Assembly (NCBI RefSeq): GCF_042453785.1
Contig: NC_091666.1
Span: 24,448,501 to 24,512,500 of the forward strand
Length of the DNA: 64,000 nt
Direction: 5' to 3'
Source: Malus domestica
Lineage: Eukaryota > Streptophyta > Magnoliopsida > Rosales > Rosaceae
Part shown: piece after piece, positions 43,621 to 56,879 of the stretch
How the letters are laid out: each line of letters begins with the position of its first letter
Numbering within the stretch: position 1 is the first letter of the stretch
The notes under the pieces: model-generated
Database searches by the model: none
The model's input: only the letters and a program-made list of their open reading frames with translations
Told to the model about the DNA's origin: nothing
Program-made: the position numbers and the translations under genes

Positions 43621-44167
43621 TTGAAATATTGGTATCGGTGGAAATATCAATATGAAAATTTGTGAAAATACCGATAAATATATTGATATTGGTTGCTTTA
43701 GATAGAAATGATAAAAATTTGCTAAAAAATGTGGAAATTTAAAATGAAACTTTAAGAAATGTCATATAGTAGTTTGTTAACATTTAACCAATACGTCGGA
43801 AATATCGACGAAATTGATCGATTTTAGTCGAAATTAAGAATTTCTCCGATATGATATGAGGTGAATCTAGTGTCATCAACGTGTCTCCGACCCTCTATTA
43901 TAAGTCCATTATCACCATAAACACGTACTAGGTGAGAGCACCGCACGGACCAATGACACAAGCTCAATGTCCATTTGGTGAACAACCCACCTCCCTCTCC
44001 GAACCCTTATTCTGTTCAACTTCCATCCAACGCCTTTGAAGCCCTTTTCTTAATGACTCTTCCCATATATTAATTCAACCCAATAAACTAAAAGCTCCAA
44101 ACCTTCAAACCCTCCTTCCAAACACTCCTGAAAAATATTAAAATTTACTCGCGACGCTCCTCCAACG

Positions 44168-44641
44168 ATGGCTAGTGGCAAGCAAATTGTTGGTGAAGAC
44201 AAGCAGCGTGCCGGGGCGGAGATCGTGTACGGCCCCGAAGATTGCTACCGGCAGTCCATAGACCTACTGGAAGAGCTAGGGTTTCCCAAAGGCGTCCTCC
44301 CCCTGCAGGACCTCGTGGAGTGCGGGAGGGTCAGAGAAACTGGGTTCGTGTGGATGAAGCAGAAGCAACCCTACGAGCACTTCTTTGAGGGGTCCAACAC
44401 GCGTGTCAGCTACGCAACTGAGGTGACTGGGTACGTGGAGAAGTGCAGGATGAAGAAGATGACAGGGATCAAGAGCAAGCAGGTTTTTCTTTGGGTCCCG
44501 ATATCTGAGATGAGCGTTGAGGATCCGGCGGGGAAGAAGATCGTTTTCAAGACTCCGATGGGGATCGGGAAGTCTTTTCCGGTGACTGCGTTCATGACGG
44601 AGGAGGAGAAGCAAAAGTATTTGGAGAAGGTTAACGAATGA
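44168..44641 (+). CDS. DUF538 family protein, single exon, 157 aa
   Basis: An intron-less frame starts at MASGKQIVGEDKQRAGAEIV. Family hallmarks are ELGFPKGVLPLQDLVECGRV, TGFVWMKQ, SYATEVTGYVEKCRMKKMTG, VFLWVPISEM and the C-terminal IGKSFPVTAFM. DUF538 proteins are small, plant-specific, mostly cytosolic and stress-responsive; a biochemical role is not established. There is no signal peptide, which places it with the cytosolic rather than the secreted subgroup. Length and all motifs are normal. A T-rich 3' flank with several AATAAA-like sites follows. Confidence 0.9.
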   Translation: MASGKQIVGEDKQRAGAEIVYGPEDCYRQSIDLLEELGFPKGVLPLQDLVECGRVRETGFVWMKQKQPYEHFFEGSNTRVSYATEVTGYVEKCRMKKMTGIKSKQVFLWVPISEMSVEDPAGKKIVFKTPMGIGKSFPVTAFMTEEEKQKYLEKVNE

Positions 44642-45386
44642 ATTTAAGGAAACTAAAATTGAGGTTTTATTCAGATGAATTTGAGAGGGTCAGTTAATTT
44701 TATGGTTAAATAACTATTTATGGGGTACTTTTGTTTTTAATTTTTTATTATGTTATGTTATGTTTTTAATTTTATTTAATAAAAAAGAGGATAATTTATG
44801 GTAAACGACGATAATCATCCATTTCGAACCTAGCCGAAACTATACAAATTCAGATTGAGATTTCAGTAGCATATATATGATGCCGATTAATGAGACTGTA
44901 TGATTAGAGAAAGTTACTTTTAATAATCATATTTATATTAATGTGATGCATATTATATTTTTCAAAGCCTCCATATGTGAAGCTTTATATTAAGTTACTA
45001 ATGTACTCATGACAAGAAATTGCTTTTTACTTCAAAGCCCTCGTTTATAAGTTTACATGATCAATGTGATGATGGAGGAAGAGAAAACGGTGATATACCG
45101 ACATCATTAAAGTCATTTCGCGGTCAAGGCCACCAGTGCATGGAGGCTTAAAGTTAACAAAACATTAAAATTAAAACTTCGATTTACAAAATTAACTATA
45201 ATACTTATATGTATTTAATAAAAATCGTTATATAATTATCATATATAATTCATGTAAATATGTTTATTTAATACAATTATTATTTAACCGTTTATAGCCA
45301 AATAGTAAAAGAGAGAGAAACACTTTTTGTTGTCTTTCCGAAAGCCACTCCTCAAGCTATCCGCTGCATACAAGACCAACCAACCA

Positions 45387-48300
45387 ATGGCCGGAGCCTC
45401 CCTGGGCTACTCACCACCTCTCTCCTACTTCCGCCACGTGTCCCATCTCCACAGCTACACTGGCCTCTCCGCCTTCTCCTCGCTCCCCGCCACCTCATCC
45501 GCCGCCCCCATGGCCCACCCGTCCCTCGAAATCCTCGGCGGCGCCCGCGACCTCTTCCTCCCCGTCCTCACCACCCTGACCCGACCCTACGACCCGTATC
45601 CCGTAATCGGGTCAAACCGCCACGTCGAGACCATATTCGCTTCGTTCTACAGGTCCACTCCCGACGTCAGGCTTCGCCGAGAGTGCCTCCGTACTGCAGA
45701 CGACGGCGCCGTCGCCCTCGACTGGGTCTCCGGCGACGACCGCCTCTTGCCCCTCGATTCCCCTCTCGTCATTCTCCTGGTTCGTTCGCTCTCACATTTC
45801 TCTTCCTTTAAGGGGTGTGGTCAAATTTGGAGTTAAAGAGCATTTTAAAGTGATAGAATTGACTACATTATTTCCTGTTTGTTTCCGGGGAAAAATTACA
45901 ATAATGAAAAAAGCGCAAAGCTTTTGAGTTAAAAGTTGAATTTGGATTCTGGGTAATGGGTGTTTTTGCAGCCGGGTTTAACTGGAGGGAGTGATGACTC
46001 GTATGTCAGGCACATGTTGCTTCGCGCCAAAAGTAAAGGGTGGCGGGTTGTGGTGTTCAACAGCCGCGGTTGCGGCGGCAGCCCTGTGACAACTCCTCAG
46101 GTATTCTCGCTTTGGCCCAATCAATTTTCTATTTTTACAATTGTACCCTATTCGTGATTCTCTGTGTTTAAATTTAGAATCCCAATTAACATTTTTTGCT
46201 ACCATTGCTTACAATTGGCAGGATTGATACTTGTTGTAATGGGGTTGTTTTCGAATTCAGATTGTTTTTTGGTTCTTTGATGGGAGTTTTATGCTGAAGA
46301 TTTGAACTTTTTGATGTGTTTGTTAAGCCAGCTTTGTGATTAGTTATCTTATGCCGCTGATATGCAGTTCTATTCGGCTTCATTTTTAGGAGATATGTGC
46401 GAAGTAGTGGCTCATGTTGGTACTCGGTATCCAAAAGCTAATCTGTATGCTGTTGGTTGGTCTCTTGGCGCTAACATTCTCGTTCGCTACTTGGGTCAGG
46501 TAGAATGTAACTTCATTCATTTCCTCTCACGTTCTGGCTGTATACTTTGTCATTGACCAATCACTTTTAGGATTTCTGTACTGTTTGTTTGTTTGGACAA
46601 TTGACTTGCACTACAATTGTTCAGTGTGTGTGCTCTTGCTTACTTAACGTTGCATATGTGCAGTAGGTCTAATGCGCTGGTAATCTTGATTAGCTTTAAC
46701 AAGGCAGTAATTTAGCAATTTATCTTGTTGTAACAAGCTGTTGTTTCTGCTCAACGGAATCCATTAATGCTTGGCAAAAAGGGAACTTATATGTGTCTGG
46801 CAGGAAAAGAAACAAGCTTTTATCTTGATACAGCATGGCCATTAAATTGTAGAATGTTGTACAAGTTGGATTTGGTTGATCATGCATTCTGCACAAGGGA
46901 TATAAATATAGAGCTAATACCAATCTTATATGACCTTGAATTTCCAATGGCTACATTCTCTATTAGAGGAGTATATTATATCTTCAGTTATAAAAATTAG
47001 CAATACACGGACATACATTTTGCACTGGAATTTTCTTATCCCTTTCTCCACTTTCATTTCATTTATATTCAATGATGTGGTACCTGCAGGAATCTAATGC
47101 ATGCCGTCTTTCTGGTGCTGTCTCTTTGTGTAATCCTTTCAATTTGGTCATTGCAGACGAGGACTTCCATAAGGGCTTTAATAATGTTTATGACAAAGCT
47201 CTTGCAAGTTCACTCTGCAAAATTTTCAAGAAGTAAATGTCATGAAATATTAAATTATGTTCTCAACCGTTATTTATATTTCAGCTTGAGGTTGATAAAT
47301 AACCCAATTTTATGGCACACATTGTAGGCATGCTCTACTTTTTGAAGACATGGATGGTGAGTATAATATTCCATTGGCTGCCAATGCAAAGACCGTCAGG
47401 GAGTTTGATGACGGACTAACTCGTGGTATGTATATTGTGTACATGAAACCATTTGATTTCAGATGGGATAACATGACATTCATCTGATGAGAACACCTTC
47501 AATGAGAACTTGCAGTTTCATTTGGCTTCAAGTCAGTAGATGACTACTACTCTAATTCCAGTAGTTCAAATTCCATAAAGGATGTCTGCACACCATTGCT
47601 TTGCATTCAGGTAATCTTACTCTCGAACATTTCATATGGTTAATAGACATTTTATGAACCTCTTAGCAGATGTTGGTGTGTGTAGATTCTAAAAGCTCTT
47701 TTGTTATTATTCCGGTTGAATTTATAGTGGACTAGTTATAAGAAATATGAGACATATCGAGCCTGGGCATATCTATTCAGTGGTGTTTTCTTATACCGAG
47801 TTTTGTAGGAATGATAGAAAAGAGAGAGGGAAGGAAAGATGCAAAGATAGTGATGGGAGGGAGGTTGTCAATCCTTGAAGTTGCTTGTTTGAGTGAAAGG
47901 AAAAATAGAGGGATAAGGAACCTCCATGCCCATTATAATCTCTCCCTCTAACAATGAATAGATTGGTGATTGGTGGAGGGATTGATGAGCATAATAAGCA
48001 CAAGTTATGACGTAATAGTGGTAATCCATAGCTTTATATTATATTTCTATCACTGCGTATCCTTTCGAAACAAGAAGAGGACAAACTACTACTTTCCTTT
48101 GTCATGACTTACCTCATCCATCCTTTACAGTAATGTCCTTTCTATAAAACAGTGTTCTTATTTTGATTGCATGAGCGGCATAACTAGAATTGTATTCAGT
48201 TATTTCAAATGTTCTTATACTTACTGTTCTTATGGTTTCAGGCGGAAAATGATCCAATTGCTCCAAATAGGGGAATTCCTCGTGAGGATATCAAGGTTTG

Positions 48301-49261
48301 TAGAGTCTCATGACCAAGACAATATTCCCTAAATTATGTTAAAACTTTACTTAACGTTTGGATGAGGGCCTAGTTCCATGAAACTGAGGCAATATTTATT
48401 TGGAATGCTCCAGAAAAGTTAGAGGGACTTGGAAGTGACTAGATGCAATACATATGAGAGAACTTCCGAATGACTCCTTGAAAGGCGTCATTTGGAATTC
48501 TGCTTTTTAATGTTTTAGTAGTGGCTTTGTAGTGCTTGAGTAGTTCATTGGTAGTGTTCTTGTATTGCATTTTTGACAATCGAGTATAGAGTTCCTTGAT
48601 ACTTAGTAACTCCCTCATCCAAACACAGGGATTAGTGGTTTATTTGTTATTTCTCCTATAGATCTTGTATTTTGTTATTTCCAATATAATTTGGCATGTG
48701 TAATGCCTTATACACCAAGATAAACCACAAATTTTTGAAATACTAAGTAACGTGATAGGGTTTAGGGTAGTATGCCGTGGACGGACTGTTCTAGACCGAG
48801 CATACCCTTGAAAATGAAATGACTAGGGAGTCCCTGTTTCTTACAAAAATTCAACGGACCCCATATGTTTGGGATTGTTAGAATTGTTTTTAGAAAAGAG
48901 GTTATCTTCCTTATAGATCACTTGCATCAAATGGATTGGCATACTGTTGTGTTCCCTCTGCTTGTGAAGAATATTTCTGACATATTTCTGATGATCTCCT
49001 ATATACTATCAGCATGTTAATATAGTACATCCATTACTGTTTTGTCAGGACAATCCAAACTGCTTGTTGATAGTGACACCCAAAGGTGGCCATCTAGGGT
49101 GGGTTGCAGGTGCTGAAGCTCCATTTGGAGCACCTTGGACTGATCCGGTCGTCATGGATTTCCTTGAGCATCTGCAGAGAGGAAAATTTGAAGCCTTTTC
49201 ATCTAGTAATTTGGAAGGCGCGCACCGAAGTTCAGAGGGCTTGCACAGCTTGGAAGTATAG
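45387..49261 (+). CDS. EMB8-like alpha/beta hydrolase, eight exons, 418 aa
   Basis: Exons are 45387-45779, 45972-46100, 46368-46499, 47090-47232, 47328-47425, 47516-47610, 48242-48295 and 49049-49261, all GT-AG with joining phases. The first true ATG is at 45387 (MAGASLGYSPP); the open frame extends upstream only through TTG. The protein resembles the embryogenesis-associated EMB8/ABHD1-3 hydrolases: IGSNRHVETIFASFYRSTP, the oxyanion region PGLTGGSDDSYVRHML and SRGCGGSPVTTPQFYSASF. The nucleophile elbow is GWSLGAN (Ser about 206), the acid is in AENDPIAP (Asp about 334) and the base in GGHLGW (His about 363). The complete triad predicts an active esterase or lipase; the substrate is unknown. 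The Ser/Pro-rich first 50 residues may be a plastid or other targeting region. Confidence 0.93.
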
Positions 49262-49698
49262 TTGGATATATCTTCATTGTTGCTATATACATTCTTTATC
49301 AGATGGCAGTCTTAAAAATGCGATGGAATATGATCAAATACAATACAAATAAGCTAAAATCATTCGATTCTTTGTACTTGTATGCTGTCGAACATTGACA
49401 GCTTAGCGGGCATTCATGCCTTGGGTCGATGTTTTTCAAATTCTGATGTACCTCGTGTAATCCATGGGAGAAAACTTCACCAGTATTACGTTCTTGTAGT
49501 CTTCGTCATTGTGAAAGGTGTAATTGTACGCTGCTCTCAACGTCTATAATGTTCTGAAGAAAACTTTTTCAGTATTTAAGTTTTTGTACTGTTTTCATGT
49601 TAGTCCGGTGCTTATGCATCTGATCCTTTCATAGAATCATATCAGAAATAGAACAAATTGTTACAAAATCCTACCAGGAAGTGATTTCGATACATCAT

Positions 49699-49699
49699 T

Positions 49700-49734
<35 letters not shown>
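49699..49734 (+). repeat. C8 run followed by (CT)n microsatellite
   Basis: CCCCCCCCC followed by an uninterrupted CTCTCT run lies about 440 bp after the hydrolase stop codon. Confidence 0.9.
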
Positions 49735-49886
49735 TAATTTGCTGATCTGATTTTCCTACATCTATAATACATCCACTTTAACAAGTCTATTCTTATCCAA
49801 GAATCAACAGATGCTTTTCGTTTAAGTGCTTTTTTGTGTGCGCGCGCTTTTTGCTATTGGAACTTTGTGATGACTTGACTTCATTA

Positions 49887-50033
49887 GGGGTGTGCTATCC
49901 ATACATCCTATTTTACTTCTCACACATCTTTGATAATTTTTGTCTATTGATCTTCTTCAATTCATCCGATCCGATGGTCGAAAATTAAAAAAGTGTGTGA
50001 GAAGTAAAATTGGGTGTGTGGATATCACATCCC
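49887..50033. mobile_element. MITE with GGGGTGTGCTATCC ends
   Basis: Inverted ends GGGGTGTGCTATCCATACAT and GGGATGTGATATCCACACAC (other strand) continue as TTTTACTTCTCACACA on both arms. The centre TTGATCTTCTTCAATTCATC with GATGGTCGAAAATT matches the element at 55321-55467. No clear target duplication is seen. Confidence 0.75.
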
Positions 50034-50744
50034 TTTATTCATTTATTGGTGGTCCTCGCATGGAACTTGGTAGTGTCTAGTGAGGGTGCCCTTGCGTCAT
50101 TGCTTCTCTAAATATAGTAAATTAATATATATATTTTGAAAGTATGGTTTGGTAATAATATATGTAATTATCTAAACTTAATGCGTAATCTGATCATATC
50201 CTTTCTGCTTCAGACATTAAATTTTCCACAACTCAATTGCAATTCTTCTTCCAAATTTGACCAACCTAAGCGAAGCTAATAATCATTTTCCCTTTGAAAG
50301 GTGGGATGAACTTGGCCGTTTTCAAGTGCTCAAGGTTTCAAACTTTCAAACTCCAAAAGAAGATACTAATTCAACCTTTTATCTTTCATTTTGTGGTTAA
50401 ATAAAGTCAAATGCCACAATTCACTGCTTACATTTTGGTCCTGTTTTCAAAATCAAAATAAATATTCACTATTAGGAATCCTCTTCTTATTTTCAAATTG
50501 AATTGTAGGACATTACACTTAAGATTTGACATTTCTTTTAACAATAGTTTAATAATTATAAAATTTAAATCTAATAATTAAAACATTATCGCTATGAAAA
50601 TATCATGCGTTGAGTTGCATCGAAACTATGTTACAAAAGGTGTAGGACCAGATAGCACATGATGTGATTGACCAAAAAAAAAAGATAGCACATGATGTGA
50701 TGTCTTGATTGATGAAATCCAATTCTTAGGAATGAGAAACCTCT

Positions 50745-50950
50745 CTAGATTCTATTTGTGAGAGGCCGAAGATTTTTAAATTATGTCTGTTTATTGTATA
50801 TTATGTAGTTAATTTTCATCATGTATTATTTATATTTAATTTTTAATAAAAGTATTTAAAATAATTTCTAACTATACAATGTACGATGAACGAGCACAAT
50901 TTAAAAATTTCTAAGATCCTCAAAAAGAGGATCCTCGTAGAATTTTTAGG
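50745..50950. mobile_element. Diverged relative of the GGATCC-type MULE MITE
   Basis: The centre has TTTATATTTAATTTTTAATA and the right arm CTCAAAAAGAGGATCCTCG, echoing the element at 36508-36719. The ends are eroded and no target duplication is evident. Confidence 0.4.
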
Positions 50951-50954
50951 TCAC

Positions 50955-51790
50955 ATGATCCTGACCTCTTCTATTAAATTATTGAACAATCTACTTTTGA
51001 TATAATGCGCGGGAGAATGGGGGCAATGGGATCCACCAAGTCATGTTTTATCTAATAAAGCCTACGCAAGCACTCACGTGGTTCTTCCCATGTCATCCAG
51101 GCCAAACTCTCCAAAGATCGACGCAAAAGAGTTTAAAATTTTTACACCAATTTTGTGTATAATTTTTATAATTGATTGACAAGTTAATAAATTCAATCGT
51201 TTTTAACTTTATTATCATAAACTTACATATATAAATTAATAAGAGAGATCACACAAAAGTTACAAAAAAAATAAATGCAGAAAATTTGATTTTAAAGCAA
51301 CATGACATTATGACATGTTTTATTTTTGTCCCTTTGTTAATTTTCTTGTACTTTTTAAGTTTTTTTTATTTTACAAACGATAGTATTAGTATGTTAAATG
51401 ATTAGTTATTAAAAGATGGGTAAGAATCAAATACATACAAAAATACATAAATATGATTGTATACTGTTACTGTGATAAAAGCTTCATCTGCTTCTGCAGT
51501 TTTAAGTTTCAATGGATATGTTTCGGATACGATGCTAATTAGTGATCGGTAATGATTAAATAATTTGGATTAAGATCATTGGCACTAAGATATATGGATC
51601 ATGATCATTGATCAGTCCCATTCCTTGACCCATCTCATTTGTTTCTATTGGACCACTTATTGCTTGTTTATCACTAGCACGTGTTTTGTTTCTTTTCGTG
51701 AAGGAGGCTTTTTTCCCCTCAATTTATTTTATTTTTGGATTCATATTTTGTGGAGAGCTTTGAGGTGGAGGTGTGGAATCAAAATTGTAG

Positions 51791-51855
<65 letters not shown>

Positions 51856-52580
51856 CACACGAATGAATCATCAGTTTGTTTATCCTTCTACTTCACTCTA
51901 CACAGAGGGTATATGCTACGATCCAACCTTCTTGTTCTTTTTTTGAATTCTATCATTTGATGATCATTATTTTTAGAGTAATGATACACTTGCCATATAT
52001 TTGTACTATTATTGTATCATTTTTGTAATAAAGATGGGGTCCTCTAAAACGTATATACGATTTCTAGTAAAGATAATACAAATAATGATATAAATATATG
52101 ATAAAAAGAGCATTTTTGTTATTTTTATGATTAAGGTTTTGGGTGAGAACCCAAATCATAATGCATCAACCAAAAATTGCGTGCTTGCGTGGCATCAACC
52201 AAAAAATTCGGTGCTTGCCTGTCAATGCTATTTGTTTGCTACCTAATATCATAGCTCATAAGTGCAGTGTGGATATTTCTTATAAGGGCAATGCTAAAGA
52301 GATTTTTAAATGTATTAAAAATATATTTTAACTAGAGTCTCATTTTTGAGAAGTCTTCTTAATATTTATCTTCTTATAAACTCAAAGATACGAGATTATG
52401 AATAATCATGACTATATAATATTTTTTTTTTCGACAAAAAAAAAATTTGATATATATTTTTTATCTACTAGATAGTCATGGATGCCGTATGGCCCTACTA
52501 ATGCATACAAACTCATGTCTGCAAGTTTGTTGCTTTTATTATTTTTGAATTTTTATAATAGGAATTCTAAACTATTAATC
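50955..52580. other. AT-rich spacer with microsatellites
   Basis: A (TA)n run of about 48 bp at 51797-51845 is followed by (AC)n at 51847-51860. No gene is recognised. Confidence 0.6.
51797..51860 (+). repeat. (TA)n-(AC)n compound microsatellite
   Basis: Uninterrupted TATATA of about 48 bp, then GACACACACACACAC. It is likely to be length-polymorphic. Confidence 0.95.
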
Positions 52581-52586
52581 TTAGGT

Positions 52587-53354
52587 GTATTCAATTGGTG
52601 AGATATTTTAATTCTTTTAATGAATTTAGGGGTATTTAGTCAAGAATCTATGTTTGGATGAAGAAATTTAAGATTACTAAAGAATTTTAAAACGACGGAA
52701 ATTGAAATGACAAGATTTTATTTTCAAGAATTTGTAAATTTTCTTGTTTGGTTAATCTAAAAGAACAATGGAATTGAATACTGAATTTGTTATTTTTAAA
52801 CTCTAAATCATAGAAATTGGGAAATGACACCTATTTACATGGAATTTGAACTTGGGAATTGGAGATTCCGAATTCCAAGTTTTTTTTCCACGCGGAAATT
52901 CTAAATTTCTATGTTTATGAATCCAAACAAGGGAATTGGTGCATGTTAATTTATAAATTCTAACTTTTACCAAAATTCCAAGTTTTTTTCCCTCATCCAA
53001 ACATAGTTCTCTAAAATTCAATGTGTATTCAATCAGGATTTTAAGATAGTTTATTAAAATCCTTAGAAATCCGAGTGTATTCAATTAGGATTTTAAAGAA
53101 GTTTATAATATTCCTGATGTATTTAATTAGAAATTGGTTCTAAAGAATTTGAAGAAGTTGAGGAAAAAGAGGGAATTTGAGAGATTTTATAGTGTATTTT
53201 AAGCATCCACAAATCTCACCTCTCTCAAAGAGATTTTGAGGGAATTGAATCAAAATTTTACCTGAAATCTCTACAAATCAATTAGACTCCATAAAAATCT
53301 ATGAATTTATAAATCCATTAACATCTCTCAAATTCCCAATTGAATACACGGTCT
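52587..53354. mobile_element. ~766-bp inverted-repeat element with GTGTATTCAATTGG ends
   Basis: The left end is GTGTATTCAATTGGTGAG and the right end, on the other strand, GTGTATTCAATTGGGAA. The same motif recurs internally near 53030 (GTGTATTCAATCAGGATTT) and 53075 (GTGTATTCAATTAGGATTTT), suggesting nested or tandem partial copies. No transposase is seen. Confidence 0.55.
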
Positions 53355-53359
53355 AGTGA

Positions 53360-54650
53360 TATTTCTTTCGATTATAGCCAAATGCGAACTTAAACCACAT
53401 TATTGCTAGCTCATTATGAGGCTTAAATATTCCCCACCCCCTTAGTGTAGATAATATCGGTTGTTCCAGAAAAAAATATATTTTAAACTAGTAACAGTGA
53501 TTAGTTAATAACCAAGAAGAGAATCTCAATCAATGTGTCATATTAGGCTTTTTAGCTAAAATGGTCTATGAGATTGACATTTTTCCTCACTTGTATTTTT
53601 GACATTGAAAATCGAGAGAAGTGGTTCTTGAATTTGTCCACTAAAAATCATTTTGGGACACACAATTTCACAGAATTAAACATCGGTAGATAACGTTCCA
53701 AGTCGACTGGAAAACGAGTTGTCTGACCAATTAAACAATGACAAGGATTGTGCTTTCAGACATGGGTTTTGCCTTATCTCATTAGGATCACGCCTGCTTA
53801 TAATGTTTGGAAGAAAATACGGTCCGTACTATCTAGTTGCACATAAAGTCTTGGAACACGTGGAAAATAAGACGTGCTTCAAGAAATACGATTATACGAA
53901 GTGCATGTAACCCTAGAGAAAGACCAGTCTCCTTGAAAGAAAAAAGGAAAAAAAAGGGAAACTGTGTGAATTAATCCAACTTACGAGCCAAGTTCCAATT
54001 CGCGTCCTTTTCAGGATCATAACTTTTCTAATCTTGTCTTCCTATCTAGCTTTTTGTGGTACCACATATATTGATTAGGTGTCGATTTTGGATTTTGAAT
54101 CTTCTTTATGTTATTTTCCCCTTTTTTTTCCCTTTCTTCTCTTGGTTTTGTTTCGTTGCATCTAAAGAATATGAATATGCATGCGTTTTAGAAAGTTTTG
54201 ACATGATCTCTGACTTTTATCAGTTGGTCATGAAATGCCCATGGAAAGAAGATAAGCATGACGAGCGGGAGTACGTGGTCTTGCTTAATTCGATGACTGC
54301 ATGCTAAAGAAAAAGTCAAACAAATATTAATCCATGATTTAATTATTTTTCTGGATCAGCATGCATAATTTATTTTATTTGCCATTTTCTTTATATCTGT
54401 ACGTACCCTTGTTTTTATCATTTTCTGTATGCAGATAATAATTAGTATTTTTCATGTCATATGTAAACATTTTTTAATGAACAAATTAAATCGATCTTCT
54501 CATCCCAAACGGCCATGATCTTTGGACTTTAATTAGACTCGACCCTTGACCTCGGAACCCTAATCCTACCTGGTCTAGGACTTGAACCCAAACCCTAGAA
54601 GGTTACAATGAAATCAAGGTCAATTTCACCAAATGAAGTTGCTTTTTTGT
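53360..54650. other. Spacer, nothing recognised
   Basis: Only short open frames without recognisable homology occur. Confidence 0.5.
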
Positions 54651-54653
54651 TTT

Positions 54654-54775
54654 AGGGTACTGTTATTAGCATTCTAAAAATTTCATTCTACACTTCTGAT
54701 CAATATATTTTTCTTTCTAATTAAAGAAAATTTGAACTACCAAATGAGATTTTTAGAATGCTAATAACAATTCTT
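54654..54775. mobile_element. hAT-type MITE, second copy of the TGTTATTAGCA family
   Basis: The arms are CTGTTATTAGCATTCTAAAA and, reversed, TTGTTATTAGCATTCTAAAA, followed in both by ATTTCATT/ATCTCATT. The termini match the element at 43500-43620; the target duplication is obscured by T runs. Confidence 0.65.
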
Positions 54776-55320
54776 TTTTTAATTATATTGTTAATTCCAG
54801 TAATTAATCGAATCGAAAAGGAAGAATGCAGAGAGTAACACAAAAGGGATATTTTGTCATTAAATTGTTGTGTATATTATTTTTCTTTATACAACGATAT
54901 TGTGCTATAAAAGACGGGATTTCTTCATCACATGGTAAAAATAATAAAAAGACAATACAATAATAGGTTTGGATACCAATGAGTATTTGATCTTTCCTTT
55001 AAGAGCAATTTCACCCCTAAAGACTTTGCGCCAGCACCTAACGCATTTATCCACTCAAGTGAACAGTAATAGACCCCAGTGAACAGTAATAGGCCAAAGC
55101 ATCTTCATCCCTAAAAAAATGCGCTGGCACCCAGTCTAAAAATGCGTTGGCACAAACGATCTCCACCCCTACAAAATGTGCTGGCACCCAGCTCATTTAA
55201 AATATTTTATATTTTTTTAAAAGAATAAATAAAAAAAATAGTTTTATTTTCGGATAAGATTTTTAACCAATTTCGGATAAAATTTTAAATAAACTTAAAA
55301 AAAACACACTAAAATAAAAT

Positions 55321-55467
55321 GGTAGTGCTGTTTACACACTCATTTTTACCTCCCACACACCCTTGTTAGACTTTGTTCATTGATCATCTTCAATTCATTC
55401 AAACCCACGGTCGAAAATTGAGAACGGTGTGTGAGAGGTAAAAATAGGTGTGCAGATAGCACCACCC
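55321..55467. mobile_element. hAT-type MITE nested in the Harbinger element
   Basis: Inverted ends GGTAGTGCTGTTTACACACT and GGTGGTGCTATCTGCACACC (other strand) continue as ATTTTTACCTC(C/T)CACACACC on both arms. AAATAAAAT lies at both flanks, consistent with an 8-9-bp target duplication. It is the same family as 49887-50033. Confidence 0.75.
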
Positions 55468-55620
55468 AAATAAAATTACATACTCATCAAATAAACTAAA
55501 AAAAAAACACACTAAAGTAAAATTACATAAACTCATCAAATAAACTAAAAAAAAAAACACACTAAAATAAAATTACATAAATTCATGAAATACACTTTAT
55601 TCTTCAACCACAAGCTTATT

Positions 55621-56092
55621 TTAATTGTCTTCACCTTCTTGCAATCCCCATTGATGCTCAATCAAGTCATTCTGGCGGGTTACGTGCCAATATGGCTCTT
55701 GCACATCCGTGTACCGTTGAGCGATCAATTCATTGTAACGTCCATTCTGTTCCAACGACTCGTGTTGCACGAGATATTCGGTCAAAAAAAGCATGCCAAA
55801 TCCATGTATCAAATGAAGCCACCGCTTCCAAAATGATACTTTTGCCTCATTTTCTATCGCCATAAGCTTCTTGCCACGCACTTGGACAGATTTTTCAAGT
55901 CCAGTGCATGCAGTCGATGCTTCCAATCATGCCAGGGAAGCCTCGCATCTCACCCTTCCTCACAAGCCTTCGCATGTCCCTTGGCGTGGGTGTCCGGAGG
56001 TACTCATTGGTGTACAGGGCTTTAATTGCAGAGTAAAACCGCATAAGGGACTGTAGAACAGTTGTTTTTCCCATCCTCGTGATCTCATCCAC
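55621..56092 (-). pseudogene. Harbinger transposase remnant, core deleted
   Basis: From 56092 the frame reads LMRFYSAIKALYTNEYLRTP, RRLVRKGEMRGFPGMIGSID and CMHWT, the start of the DDE nuclease (first catalytic Asp in GSIDC). It then breaks, and a shifted frame resumes with RYNELIAQRYTDVQEPYWHV and DLIEHQWGLQEGED, the C-terminal tail of the same family. The region between, which carries the other two catalytic acids, is missing. It cannot be catalytic. Confidence 0.75.
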
Positions 56093-56879
56093 TTGATCTC
56101 AAGATTTGAAAACGATGAAGATGGATGTAGGGATGTATGGTTTATATGGACAAAAAAAATTAAGGATGAGCTTTTTGGTATTTTTTTTCACACAAAAAGT
56201 ATATGAAAGCTTTGGTAGAAAGTGTAGAAAATATTGAAATGTGGTGTAAGGTGGAAGATGAGGGTTAGGTATTTATAGATTTTTTTTTTTTTTTTACAAA
56301 TTTTCTGTATTTTTTCATAATTTTTAATAAATTTTAATATAATTAATTAATCTGGACTGTTGGATTTGAAAAATATTCAAATCCAAGAGCCAAGGCGCTG
56401 CCACGTGGCCAACGGTCATAATTCTGACCGTTGGGCCTTTTTTTATTTTTATTTTTGGTGAAAAAAACGTGGACCGTTGATCTGTGATCGGACGATCCAT
56501 TTTAAAAGTCAAATTTAAAATTTTTTTACCATTGGAAATCCAACGGTCTACAAAAACTAGCTGTTAGAAATCCAACGGCATTGAAAGGGCCACGTCGCCT
56601 CCTTCCGGGTGAAGCACAAGTGGGCTAACAGCGGGCCCCGCCGCCTGCACCCTTGTCCCTTACTCGCGCCCACTCGCGAGTGAGCTGCACGCGCCAGGAA
56701 AATAGCCCGGCTCCTTAATCAGTCAATTTTGGGCTGGCCCAGAGACCAGCTTGGGTTGGGTGCCAGGCAAGTTGCTGGGCTGGACTGAATTGACAAGGTG
56801 CCAGCCTGGTTTTTTGACTGGGTGTTAGGCTATTCCACCTCCGGTGGAACTGCTATAAAAAAAATGAATGGAGGATTGT

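Larger units (their letters stand above)
55003..56855 (-). mobile_element. PIF/Harbinger-type DNA transposon with internally deleted transposase
   Basis: The ends GAGCAATTTCACC and, on the other strand, TAGCAGTTCCACC agree in 10 of 13 bases. They are flanked by TAA (55000-55002 and 56856-56858), the target preferred by this superfamily. Subterminal GCGCTGGCACC/GTGCCAGC motifs recur. Minus-strand coding remains of a Harbinger (DDE_Tnp_4) transposase lie at 55621-56092. A hAT-type MITE is inserted at 55321-55467. Confidence 0.7.

Noticed and set aside
44276..44614. 112-codon minus-strand frame over the DUF538 gene
   Set aside because: It is the reverse-strand shadow of a clear single-exon protein gene.
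51601..51846. 81-codon frame ending in an Ile-Tyr repeat
   Set aside because: The tail is only the translated (TA)n microsatellite and the rest has no recognised similarity.
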